Assembly (NCBI GenBank): GCA_910578245.1
Contig: CAJTPC010000007.1
Span: 1-49,343 of the forward strand
Direction of reading: 5' to 3'
Length of the DNA stretch: 49,343 nt
Origin: an uncultured Christensenella sp.
GTDB lineage: Bacteria > Bacillota > Clostridia > Christensenellales > UBA3700
Shown in pieces: positions 42,001-49,343 of this stretch. A program made the position numbers and the translations under genes. The number at the start of each line of letters is the position of its first letter. Positions within the stretch are counted from its first letter, which is position 1. Under the pieces are notes generated by a model, which searched no databases, had not been told where the DNA came from, and saw only the letters and a program-made list of their open reading frames with translations.

Positions 42001-42501
42001 TTATATTCCGCGCTCTATAGCTGTGATACCCGTACGGCAAACCTTTGAAATCTTAAAGCCTTTGTCATTTTGGTTGTTTGACAGGGTAGCCATAAAACTA
42101 TCTATTTTTTCTGAAGTGCCGGTGAGTTCTATTATCATAGACTTTTCCGTAACGTCTACAACGATTGCGCCGAATTTATCGCACTGTTCTATTACGAATT
42201 TGTCGAAGAAATTGTCGTCAACCGTGAGAATCTTTACGAGCGAAAGTTCGCGGAATACACTCTTGTTTTCCTCCAAGGCTTGTACGCTTATTACTTCTTG
42301 CAACTTCTTGGTTTGATTGATAATTTGCGCAAGACCGCTCTCGTCGCTTTGAGCAACGGCTGTTATTCTCGAAATATGCGGGTCATCGGTCGCGCTTACG
42401 GATAGAGAATCTATATTGAATCCTCTTCTGCCGAAAAGGGAAGAGATTCTTGCAAGTACGCTTGAATTGTTCTTTACTACTATTGATATGACGTTTTTCA
42501 T
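42001..42501 (-). CDS. ilvN: Acetolactate synthase small (regulatory) subunit
   Basis: A 166-residue regulatory subunit of acetohydroxyacid synthase, which conveys valine feedback to the catalytic IlvB. The N-terminal ACT domain reads ISIVVKNNSSVLARISSLFGRRGFNIDSLSVS; the C-terminal part reads VDVTEKSMIIELTGTSEKIDSFM. ATG 42501 has GAGGAT upstream; the in-frame ATG at 42531 overlaps the -10 element. The gene is alone: no ilvB, ilvC or leu genes adjoin it, unlike the usual ilvB-ilvN order. Confidence 0.92.
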   Translation of the reverse strand: MKNVISIVVKNNSSVLARISSLFGRRGFNIDSLSVSATDDPHISRITAVAQSDESGLAQIINQTKKLQEVISVQALEENKSVFRELSLVKILTVDDNFFDKFVIEQCDKFGAIVVDVTEKSMIIELTGTSEKIDSFMATLSNNQNDKGFKISKVCRTGITAIERGI

Positions 42502-42529
42502 TATCTTATCCTCACAGTTTATATTATCC

Positions 42530-42558
42530 ATTATACATAGTAATTCTCAAAAAATCAA
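42530..42558 (-). promoter_or_regulatory. Promoter of ilvN
   Basis: Minus strand TTGATT (42558-42553), 17-base spacer, TATAAT (42535-42530); leader of ~22 bases to ATG 42501. Confidence 0.75.
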
Positions 42559-42561
42559 CTG

Positions 42562-44319
42562 TTAAGAAGCGTTAGAGCCTACAAATTGAGAATTATACAA
42601 ATCGAAGTAGAAACCGCGCTTAGCAAGCAATTCTTCGTGATTGCCTTGTTCTATGATATTGCCGTCTTTCATTACGAGTATAACGTCGCAACTTCTTATC
42701 GTCGAAAGTCTATGCGCTACGATAAACGATGTTCTGCCTTGCATTATTCGGTAGAAAGCCTCTTGAATTTTCATTTCCGTACGCGTATCTATCGATGACG
42801 TAGCTTCGTCAAGAATGAGCATTGGCGGGTGGGTTAGCATGATGCGGGCAATACATAGAAGCTGTCTTTGACCTTGTGAAATATTGTCGCCGTTTTCCGT
42901 AAGCATGGTATCGTACTTGTCGGGGAACTTTTCAATAAAGTCGTCAGCTCCCGCGAGTTTTGACGCTTGGATAATTTCTTCCAGCGACGCGTCTTGTTTG
43001 CCGTAGGCGATATTATCTCTTATACTGCCTTCGAATAGCCAGCTTTCTTGCAATACCATTCCGTAGTTATCTCTGAGGCTTGTTCTGGTAATTTTTCGTA
43101 TATCCTTTCCAGACATAACTATGCTACCGCTATTGACGTCATAAAATCGCATAAGCAGGTTGATTAGCGTAGTCTTACCGCAACCGGTAGGCCCGACGAT
43201 TGCAATCTTTTGACCTTGTTTAACGCGCAAATTCAACCCTTGAATGAGAGGCTTTTCTGGTACGTAGCTAAAGTATACGTTGTCTATATTCAATGTTCCG
43301 TCGCATTTTTCAAGAGCTTCGTTTTGAATATCGCTTTCTTCGACGTCTTGGTCTAGCAAATCGAATATTCTTCTTGAAGCGGCTACTGCCGACTGAATTT
43401 CCGTAATGACGCTGGTTATTTCGTTAAATGGCTTGGTGTATTGGTTGGCGTAGGATAGACAAGTGGAAAGCAAGCCCACTTTCAGTTCCATTGAGCCGGT
43501 TCTGAGAGCCAAGAATGCGCCTACAACGCCCACGCTTGCGTATACCAAGTTGTTGACAAAACGCGTACAAGGGTTTATCAGCGCGCCGTAGAATTGCGAC
43601 TTGAATCCGCAATCATATAGTTCTTTATTGAGTTTTTCAAAGTCCTCTTGACATATATCTTCCTGACAGAAGGCTTGAATGAGATTGCGACCCGTAAATA
43701 TTTCTTCGACGTATCCGCTTACTTCTCCGCGCTTTACGGCTTGAGCGGTAAAGGTCTTGTGCGAACGCTTGGTAATAAACGACGCAACGAAAAGCGAAAG
43801 AGGAGTGAGCAGTAGCACTACTAGCGCAATTATCCAATTGAGATAGAAAAGTATGCCTAGCGTAGCGCCAATCGTAAGAACTCCGCTGAATAGTTGAGTA
43901 AAGCCTTGCAAAAGTCCTTCGGATACTTGGTCTATGTCGCTCGATATACGCGCAATAATATCACCTTGACGTTGGGTATCTATATACTTCAATGGTAAGT
44001 TGTTAATGTGCTCAAAGAGTTGATTGCGAATATTGCGTACCGTCTTGCAAGTGAGAGAATTCACGCTTGCCGACAGCGTCCACTGCGCAATCGCGCCGAC
44101 TGCTATCATTCCTGCGATAATGTATATATAGTTGAAGACCTTATCAAAATCGACTTTACCTTCAATCATATTATCAATGGCGTATCCGGTCATAAGCGGT
44201 ATGAGTATTGACACTGCTACGGACAATATTGACGAAATAAACGATATTACGATAAGCGTAGCGTAAGGCTTTGTGTAGCCAAGCAATCTAAACAAAGTTC
44301 TTTGCTTTTTAGTTTTCAT
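42562..44319 (-). CDS. ABC exporter half-transporter with canonical ATPase site (BmrA/YheH-like)
   Basis: 585 residues: six-helix membrane domain (1-~320) plus nucleotide-binding domain. It shows Walker A GPTGCGKTT, signature ISQGQRQLLC (a variant of LSGGQ), Walker B PMLILDEATSS with catalytic Glu, and the switch VAHRLST. It forms a heterodimer with the product of the gene just upstream, which it overlaps by 11 bases; GGAGGT lies inside that gene. Heterodimeric exporters of this type pump drugs, lipids or peptides; the substrate is not deducible. Confidence 0.93.
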   Translation of the reverse strand: MKTKKQRTLFRLLGYTKPYATLIVISFISSILSVAVSILIPLMTGYAIDNMIEGKVDFDKVFNYIYIIAGMIAVGAIAQWTLSASVNSLTCKTVRNIRNQLFEHINNLPLKYIDTQRQGDIIARISSDIDQVSEGLLQGFTQLFSGVLTIGATLGILFYLNWIIALVVLLLTPLSLFVASFITKRSHKTFTAQAVKRGEVSGYVEEIFTGRNLIQAFCQEDICQEDFEKLNKELYDCGFKSQFYGALINPCTRFVNNLVYASVGVVGAFLALRTGSMELKVGLLSTCLSYANQYTKPFNEITSVITEIQSAVAASRRIFDLLDQDVEESDIQNEALEKCDGTLNIDNVYFSYVPEKPLIQGLNLRVKQGQKIAIVGPTGCGKTTLINLLMRFYDVNSGSIVMSGKDIRKITRTSLRDNYGMVLQESWLFEGSIRDNIAYGKQDASLEEIIQASKLAGADDFIEKFPDKYDTMLTENGDNISQGQRQLLCIARIMLTHPPMLILDEATSSIDTRTEMKIQEAFYRIMQGRTSFIVAHRLSTIRSCDVILVMKDGNIIEQGNHEELLAKRGFYFDLYNSQFVGSNAS

Positions 44320-46069
44320 TTTTCAACACCTCCGCATACGCAGTTTCGTTTGGGGCTTTTTGTTGAGAATCGTAAATCTCTTTGTAAATCTTGCAACTTT
44401 GAAGTAGATTATCATGAGTATCGATTCCTACTACGTCGCCTTTATCCAGCACTATAATCTTATCTGCGTATTTAATGGAAGTTGCGCGTTGGGAAATGAT
44501 AATCTTCGTGGTATCTTTTGGCAAGTTTTCATTTAGCGCCTTTCTCAAAGCAAGATCGGTAGCAAAGTCGAGCGCGCTCATGCTGTCGTCTAAAATGACT
44601 ATTTGAGGATTGCCCACAAGCGCTCTGGCAATTGATAGCCTTTGGCGTTGACCGCCTGAGAAGTTTTTACCTTTTTGCTGTACAGGAGCGTCCAAGCCTT
44701 CGCTTTTTTGCATGACGAAGTCGTACGCTTGCGCAATTTTCAAGGCTGAGATTATCTCGTCTTCACTAGCGTCTTTTTTCTTCCATTGCATATTGGAGCG
44801 AATTGTTCCGCTGAAAAGCATTGCCTGTTGCGGTACAAGACCGATTTTGCTTCTGAGTTGTTTGAGCGGATATTTTTTTACGTCTACGCCGTCTATTTCA
44901 AGCGTGCCTTGCGATACATCGTAGAACCTCGGCAAAAGGTTGATGAGGGTGGATTTGCCGCTACCGGTACCGCCGATAATACCTATCGTTTCGCCCTTTT
45001 GAATATCGATAGACAATCCTTTGAGCGTGGGGGAGCCGTTGCCGTAAGCAAACGATACGTCCTTAAATGATATGGCAGGAGCGCCCTCAACGGCGACTGC
45101 TTCCTCATTGCCTTCGTCTGTAATCGCAGGCTTGGTTGCAAGCAGTTCGCTTACGCGTTTTGCCGATGCCCAAGACTTGGAGAATAATACCATCACGTTG
45201 GCAAGCACCACCAATGCTAAGGATATTTGCGTCATATAGTTGATAAAAGCTATCAATTCGCCTTGTGTCAGATTGCCGGTGTTTATCTTATTCCCGCCGA
45301 TGAGAAGAAGTCCTACGATAGCAACGTTTATAATTACGAAAGAGAGGGGATTGAGAAGCGCTGATACTCGACCTATAGCAATTACGCTCTTGGCGTACGC
45401 TTGCGTAGAATCCTCAAAACGTTTTTGTTCTCTTTCCTGTTCGGTAAAAGCTCTGACAACTCTCATTCCGTTGAGATCCTCTCTGGCGATTGACGTAATC
45501 TTGTCGAGTTTCTTTTGATTTTTGGTATATACCGGTAGCGTCTTAGACATAATTAGCCACAACACCAAAGCCACCAAAGGCGCAGTGATAAGGAAAATCC
45601 AACACATAGACGGTTTGAGTATAATAGCCGAAACTGTTGCGCCAATTACTAGGAAAGGAGCGCGAATAGCAAGACGTATCAACATAGCTACTCCAAGTTG
45701 GACTTGGTTGATATCGCTATTGAAACGCGTCACCATAGAGGATACGCCGTATTCGTCGCTATTGCTCATTGATAAGTTGTTGATATGATAAAACAAAACG
45801 TTGCGAAGCTCCGTGCCAAAGCCTTGCGAACATCTCGAAGCCACGTATTGACAAAACAGCGCTGAAGCCAAGCCTACTACGGCAAGCAATACCAATACTC
45901 CTCCCATTTGCCATATATGAGTTTTGTTATTGCCGTTGATTCCGTTGTCGATAAGCTCTGCCATAACAAAAGGAACTATAAGTTCGAATATAGCCTCCAA
46001 CAACTTGAATATCGGTCCCAATATCAAATGCTTTTTGTATTTTCTTAAGTACGGATAAAGATTTGACAT
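44309..46069 (-). CDS. ABC exporter half-transporter with degenerate catalytic site (YheI/TM287-like)
   Basis: 586 residues with the same exporter architecture. Walker A GGTGSGKST and signature FSGGQRQRLS are intact, but Walker B reads QIVILDDSMSALD: the catalytic Glu is Asp. The switch-loop position reads IISQRATS, lacking the usual His (VAHR). This is the known pattern of asymmetric heterodimers, where one composite site hydrolyses ATP and the other mainly binds. First gene of the pair; SD AAAGGAA. Confidence 0.93.
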   Translation of the reverse strand: MSNLYPYLRKYKKHLILGPIFKLLEAIFELIVPFVMAELIDNGINGNNKTHIWQMGGVLVLLAVVGLASALFCQYVASRCSQGFGTELRNVLFYHINNLSMSNSDEYGVSSMVTRFNSDINQVQLGVAMLIRLAIRAPFLVIGATVSAIILKPSMCWIFLITAPLVALVLWLIMSKTLPVYTKNQKKLDKITSIAREDLNGMRVVRAFTEQEREQKRFEDSTQAYAKSVIAIGRVSALLNPLSFVIINVAIVGLLLIGGNKINTGNLTQGELIAFINYMTQISLALVVLANVMVLFSKSWASAKRVSELLATKPAITDEGNEEAVAVEGAPAISFKDVSFAYGNGSPTLKGLSIDIQKGETIGIIGGTGSGKSTLINLLPRFYDVSQGTLEIDGVDVKKYPLKQLRSKIGLVPQQAMLFSGTIRSNMQWKKKDASEDEIISALKIAQAYDFVMQKSEGLDAPVQQKGKNFSGGQRQRLSIARALVGNPQIVILDDSMSALDFATDLALRKALNENLPKDTTKIIISQRATSIKYADKIIVLDKGDVVGIDTHDNLLQSCKIYKEIYDSQQKAPNETAYAEVLKNEN

Positions 46070-46086
46070 AAATTACAGTTCCTTTA

Positions 46087-46115
46087 TTGACTATCAATTA
46101 AAATTATTATAAAAT
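46087..46115 (+). promoter_or_regulatory. Promoter of nadE
   Basis: TTGACT (46087-46092), 17-base spacer, TAAAAT (46110-46115), start near 46122. A TATAAT at 46120-46125 lies just downstream; the divergent exporter promoter must lie in the same AT-rich gap. Confidence 0.65.
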
Positions 46116-46174
46116 ATTATATAATGTAAAAGATAATAATGCAACAAAATATACAATAATTTAACGAGGTTGAA

Positions 46175-48079
46175 ATGAAAGACGGCTTTATAAAATGCGG
46201 TTCGGCGTCAATAGACGTGACTGTGGGCGATTGCGAGCAAAACGCTAAAAATATAGTTAAGGCGATACTTGATTCGGACAAGCTGGGTATTAGACTCTTG
46301 GCATTGCCGGAACTTTGCTTATGCGGATATACGTGCGGAGATCTTCTATTGCACGATACTCTCCTGGACGGCGTTGAAGAAGCTATTGAAAAAATATTAA
46401 AAGCTACCGCAAAGGCTGACGTTGTGGCAGTGATAGGCGCTCCGCTTAGAAACGGCGGTAAGCTCTTCAACTGCGGGATTGTAATCTACAAAGGAGAAAT
46501 TTGCGGAGTAGTTCCCAAACAAAATATACCTAATTACGGCGAGTTCTATGAAGAAAGATACTTTACAAGCGGAAAGGATACAGAATTTGATAAGATAATA
46601 ATAGCCGGTAAGCTCTGCGATTTCGGACAGATAGTATTTCGCAATGAAAACCTCAAAGAATATTCTTTTGGCGTAGAAATTTGCGAGGATATGTGGGTGG
46701 CAAATTCGCCGTCTATAGCCTTGACTGAAAACGGAGCCAATATTATCGTCAACCTATCGGCAAGCGACGAAGTGGTAGGAAAAGCCGAGTATAGACGAGG
46801 ACTTATCACAGCGCAATCGGGCAAATTGAATTGCGGATATATTTACGCAAGCGCAGGCGAGGGAGAGTCTACTACGGATATGGTCTTTGCCGGACATAAT
46901 ATAATTGCAGAGTGCGGCAACGTGCTTGAGGAGAGCAATCTCTTTGAAAATTCTCTAATATATACTGATATAGACGTCAAGCGTATTGCGTACGAAAAAA
47001 GACGTATCAATACGTTGAAAGGAAGCAATTGTATAAAAGAAGTATATATCTCTCAAGCATTGTCGGCTAATAAATTGACTAGAAAATTTTCGCCGACGCC
47101 TTTTGTGCCGAGCGATGAGAATAGACGCAAGGAGAGATGCGAACTCATACTCCAAATGCAGGCTATGGGATTGAAAAAGCGATTGTCGCATACGGACTCG
47201 AAAAAAGTCGTAGTCGGTCTGTCTGGCGGACTTGACAGCGCGCTAGCCTTGCTTGTAATCGTAAAGGCGGTGGACGCTCTTAAAATGGACAGAAAGAGTA
47301 TATTAGCGGTAACAATGCCGTGTTTCGGCACGACGAGCCGTACCAAGTCAAACGCCGAAGTTTTGGCAAACGGATTGGGAGTAGACTTCGCAAGCGTCAA
47401 TATATCCAAGTCGGTGGAGAGCCACTTTGAGGATATAGGACAGTCGAAAGATAGGTTGGACGTCACTTTTGAAAATTCGCAGGCGAGAGAGCGTACGCAA
47501 GTGCTTATGGATATTGCAAATAAAGAGGGCGGACTTGTCGTCGGCACGGGCGATCTGTCAGAACTTGCTTTAGGATGGGCGACATACAACGGCGACCACA
47601 TGTCTATGTACGGCGTCAACGGATCTATTCCAAAGACGTTAGTCAGGTATCTTGTCAAGTATTACGCAGACACTTGCGACAATGAGGACGTTAGCAAGGC
47701 GCTTATTGATATTTTAGACACTCCCGTTAGTCCGGAACTATTGCCGTCTAAGGGCGAGGAGATATCTCAACAGACTGAAAGTATCGTAGGACCTTACGAG
47801 TTGCACGATTTTTTCTTGTATTATATAATTCGTTGGGGATATTCTCCAAAGAAAGTTTATCGCATTTCCTTGAGTACTTTTGAGGGGAGATACGATAAAG
47901 AAGTCGTACTCAAATGGCTTAAGAATTTCTATAAGAGATTTTTTGCTCAACAGTTCAAGCGTTCTTGCTTACCCGACGGACCAAAGGTGGGTAGCGTAAC
48001 TCTTTCACCAAGAGGAGATTGGAGAATGCCTAGCGATGCAAGCGCTAGGTTGTGGCTTAAGGAATTGGAAACGCTGTAA
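46175..48079 (+). CDS. nadE: Glutamine-dependent NAD+ synthetase
   Basis: A 634-residue two-domain enzyme that makes NAD+ from deamido-NAD, ATP and glutamine. The N-terminal nitrilase-type glutaminase has the triad E46 (LPELCLCGYTCGDLL), K115 (VPKQNIPNYGEFYEERYF) and C170 (GVEICEDMW). The C-terminal synthetase has the PP-loop GLSGGLDSALAL (residues 348-359) and GTGDLSELALGWATYNGDHMSMYG. Length is normal for the glutamine-using form. SD GAGGT lies before the ATG. Monocistronic, closed by a terminator. Confidence 0.96.
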   Translation: MKDGFIKCGSASIDVTVGDCEQNAKNIVKAILDSDKLGIRLLALPELCLCGYTCGDLLLHDTLLDGVEEAIEKILKATAKADVVAVIGAPLRNGGKLFNCGIVIYKGEICGVVPKQNIPNYGEFYEERYFTSGKDTEFDKIIIAGKLCDFGQIVFRNENLKEYSFGVEICEDMWVANSPSIALTENGANIIVNLSASDEVVGKAEYRRGLITAQSGKLNCGYIYASAGEGESTTDMVFAGHNIIAECGNVLEESNLFENSLIYTDIDVKRIAYEKRRINTLKGSNCIKEVYISQALSANKLTRKFSPTPFVPSDENRRKERCELILQMQAMGLKKRLSHTDSKKVVVGLSGGLDSALALLVIVKAVDALKMDRKSILAVTMPCFGTTSRTKSNAEVLANGLGVDFASVNISKSVESHFEDIGQSKDRLDVTFENSQARERTQVLMDIANKEGGLVVGTGDLSELALGWATYNGDHMSMYGVNGSIPKTLVRYLVKYYADTCDNEDVSKALIDILDTPVSPELLPSKGEEISQQTESIVGPYELHDFFLYYIIRWGYSPKKVYRISLSTFEGRYDKEVVLKWLKNFYKRFFAQQFKRSCLPDGPKVGSVTLSPRGDWRMPSDASARLWLKELETL

Positions 48080-48120
48080 AATAAAGACCATAGCGAATTT
48101 TAACTTAACCGTAATGAATT

Positions 48121-48157
48121 AAAAAAGAGTGTACCATGTTAGTACACTCTTTTAAGT
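48121..48157. terminator. Bidirectional terminator
   Basis: A 12-bp stem AAAAGAGTGTAC/GTACACTCTTTT (48123-48134, 48142-48153), between nadE and the convergent lipoprotein gene. Confidence 0.88.
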
Positions 48158-48175
48158 TTTGTGTCGTTCCGATTA

Positions 48176-49171
48176 TCAAATGCCTGCTTTAATGTCAGCT
48201 GTAATTTTATGATCTTGGTCACGTTCGGAATAGCTGAAGACTATATTTGATTCGCATTGAGCCGATCCGCTGTACGCTACGATTCTACCGCTCCAACTTT
48301 CTTTTATATTATATCTTTTAGCAAGACCTGTTTTCCATACTTCAACTACAAAGTTGCAATATTGGTATTGCATACCGCTTCCGCCGTTGTCATTTTCCAA
48401 CCAACCTATCGTTTTGCTGTCGGCGTTGGCGACTTTAACGTCAATAGAGAATACTAATTCATAATAAGCGTTGCCTTTTTCGTCGGTCTTTTCCTCAATA
48501 GTTAAAGGCTTTGAACTGTCTACAATATTTTGCGCATTCCAGTTAATGCAAGTCTTTCTTGCTTCTTCATAGTTTCTTGAGTATTTTATTACGTCTTCTG
48601 CATGGTTCCAGCTTTTGCCTTTCTTCCATTTGTCTACAGTTAAAAGTCCGGTCTTTTCGTCATAAACAATTCCGCTGCCTTTCATTTTGAAAAGTTTGCC
48701 GTTGTCATTGTATCTAATTTGAGCATCGGTAAGTGTGGATGATGCAATTACGTCAAAATTGTGATTGACAGGAAGTTTGAGGGTCGTATCGTCTTTAACA
48801 GTATCGCTTTGTCTTCTTAGTCTTTGGTAGACTAGTTGACCGTGATTGCTGTTCATCTTTGTTTCGCCGATTCTATTGATAAAATAAGCGAAATATGCGC
48901 ATTCAATCTCATTATTAGTGACTCGCTCCATAATTTGCGCAACTTTTTGCGCGTTTGTTAAAGAATCGTCGGCATAAATGTCAGATACGTTTCTAGTTAT
49001 GGCGTTCATTGACTCAACGTTATCTGCATTTGGATATTCAAGATAGTCGGCAAGTACCGTTGAGTAGTCAATGTCAACGATTTTAACGTTTTGCCCTTTA
49101 CAAGCTACAAAGCTAAAACATAAAGTCAAGGCTAACGCTAAAATTAAAGTAACAGATAAAAATTTTTTCAT
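48176..49171 (-). CDS. Lipoprotein of unknown function
   Basis: 331 residues. A signal peptide (KKFLSVTLILALALTLCFSF) ends in a lipobox VAC with Cys24, so it should be anchored outside the membrane. The mature part has a helical N-terminal region (NAQKVAQIMERVTNNEIECAYFAYFINRIGE) and a beta-rich C-terminal half (LTIEEKTDEKGNAYYELVFSIDVKV, WSGRIVAYSGSAQCESNIVFSY). I do not recognise a family; the segment with extracellular beta-strands and conserved Trp/Tyr could be a ligand-binding domain. SD GGGAGA is present. It is transcribed alone from a strong promoter. Confidence 0.8.
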   Translation of the reverse strand: MKKFLSVTLILALALTLCFSFVACKGQNVKIVDIDYSTVLADYLEYPNADNVESMNAITRNVSDIYADDSLTNAQKVAQIMERVTNNEIECAYFAYFINRIGETKMNSNHGQLVYQRLRRQSDTVKDDTTLKLPVNHNFDVIASSTLTDAQIRYNDNGKLFKMKGSGIVYDEKTGLLTVDKWKKGKSWNHAEDVIKYSRNYEEARKTCINWNAQNIVDSSKPLTIEEKTDEKGNAYYELVFSIDVKVANADSKTIGWLENDNGGSGMQYQYCNFVVEVWKTGLAKRYNIKESWSGRIVAYSGSAQCESNIVFSYSERDQDHKITADIKAGI

Positions 49172-49185
49172 AAAATTCTCCCTTT

Positions 49186-49203
49186 ATTCGACTTTAATCG
49201 AAT
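49186..49203 (-). promoter_or_regulatory. Inverted repeat in the lipoprotein leader
   Basis: ATTCGA/TCGAAT separated by CTTTAA lies between the promoter and the SD of the lipoprotein gene. It could be an operator or a small leader hairpin. Confidence 0.35.
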
Positions 49204-49216
49204 TCCTTTTAATATT

Positions 49217-49245
49217 AGTATAAATTGGCTGTGAGTAAATGTCAA
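49217..49245 (-). promoter_or_regulatory. Promoter of the lipoprotein gene
   Basis: Minus strand TTGACA (49245-49240), 17-base spacer, TATACT (49222-49217). Confidence 0.82.
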
Positions 49246-49314
49246 TATCTTTTTTGGTCAAATTATGGACAAAATAGCATTGCTTGGCGGACTGATTCTC
49301 AATTTAATTTACTA

Positions 49315-49343
49315 TTGACACTCAATTAAAATATAGTTATAAT
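49315..49343 (+). promoter_or_regulatory. Perfect consensus promoter at the window edge
   Basis: TTGACA (49315-49320), 17-base spacer, TATAAT (49338-49343). It drives an unseen gene or RNA to the right. Confidence 0.82.

Overview
The window looks like chromosome from a low-GC Gram-positive (Firmicutes, Clostridia-like) bacterium. The evidence is a bL27 ribosomal protein with the cleavable N-terminal extension next to the Prp protease gene, a tryptophan T-box leader, an L21-type leader, MinD/MinE followed by a SpoIVFB-type M50 protease, and lipoprotein signal peptides. Genus cannot be read from the sequence; a gut clostridial (for example Christensenellales-like) lineage is a guess. Promoters of the form TTGACA-17-TATAAT are unusually easy to see. 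I saw no tRNA gene, CRISPR array, prophage or insertion sequence.

Layout. 1-400: 3' end of 23S rRNA, 5S rRNA and terminator. 550-3200: NCS2 purine/xanthine-type permease and a YkvI-type membrane protein. 3200-5850 (minus): a complete NMT1/SsuABC-type ABC importer. 6000-8050: a Trp T-box controlling a stand-alone TrpB2 and a cupin. 8100-10240: an atypical small kinase-like protein with an XRE regulator, TrmN6 methyltransferase, and a 51-residue rubredoxin. 10300-14880: a 1522-residue DUF4011/helicase/Vsr-like nuclease/DUF3320 protein, a probable solitary defence gene. 15100-17750: a polar amino-acid ABC importer whose binding protein appears circularly permuted and whose ATPase carries a ~90-residue insertion. 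18000-28530: a two-gene surface unit, a ~2800-residue MBG/Ig-like repeat protein translationally coupled to a membrane protein with a duplicated unrecognised domain.

28600-36900 is a housekeeping block: minD, minE, a tiny membrane protein, an SpoIVFB-like protease, glcK, the paired radical-SAM TIGR03960 / DUF2344 genes, rng, then rplU-prp-rpmA inverted to face rng. 36970-37500 is a decayed Vat/CatB-type acetyltransferase that keeps its promoter. 37700-49340 holds ogg, a NYN-domain gene, a divergent pair (Wzy/O-antigen-ligase-like and RimK-like ATP-grasp), an orphan ilvN, a heterodimeric ABC exporter, nadE and a lipoprotein of unknown function; a perfect consensus promoter reads out of the right edge.

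Most notable: the permuted binding protein (15106-15990), the coupled surface/membrane pair with a four-module super-repeat (18014-28524), several genes whose ATG lies within about 0-6 nt of the predicted transcription start (8141, 9902, 40892, 41007), and the T-box-controlled lone TrpB2. Functional statements rest on motif recognition by eye; no database search was run.
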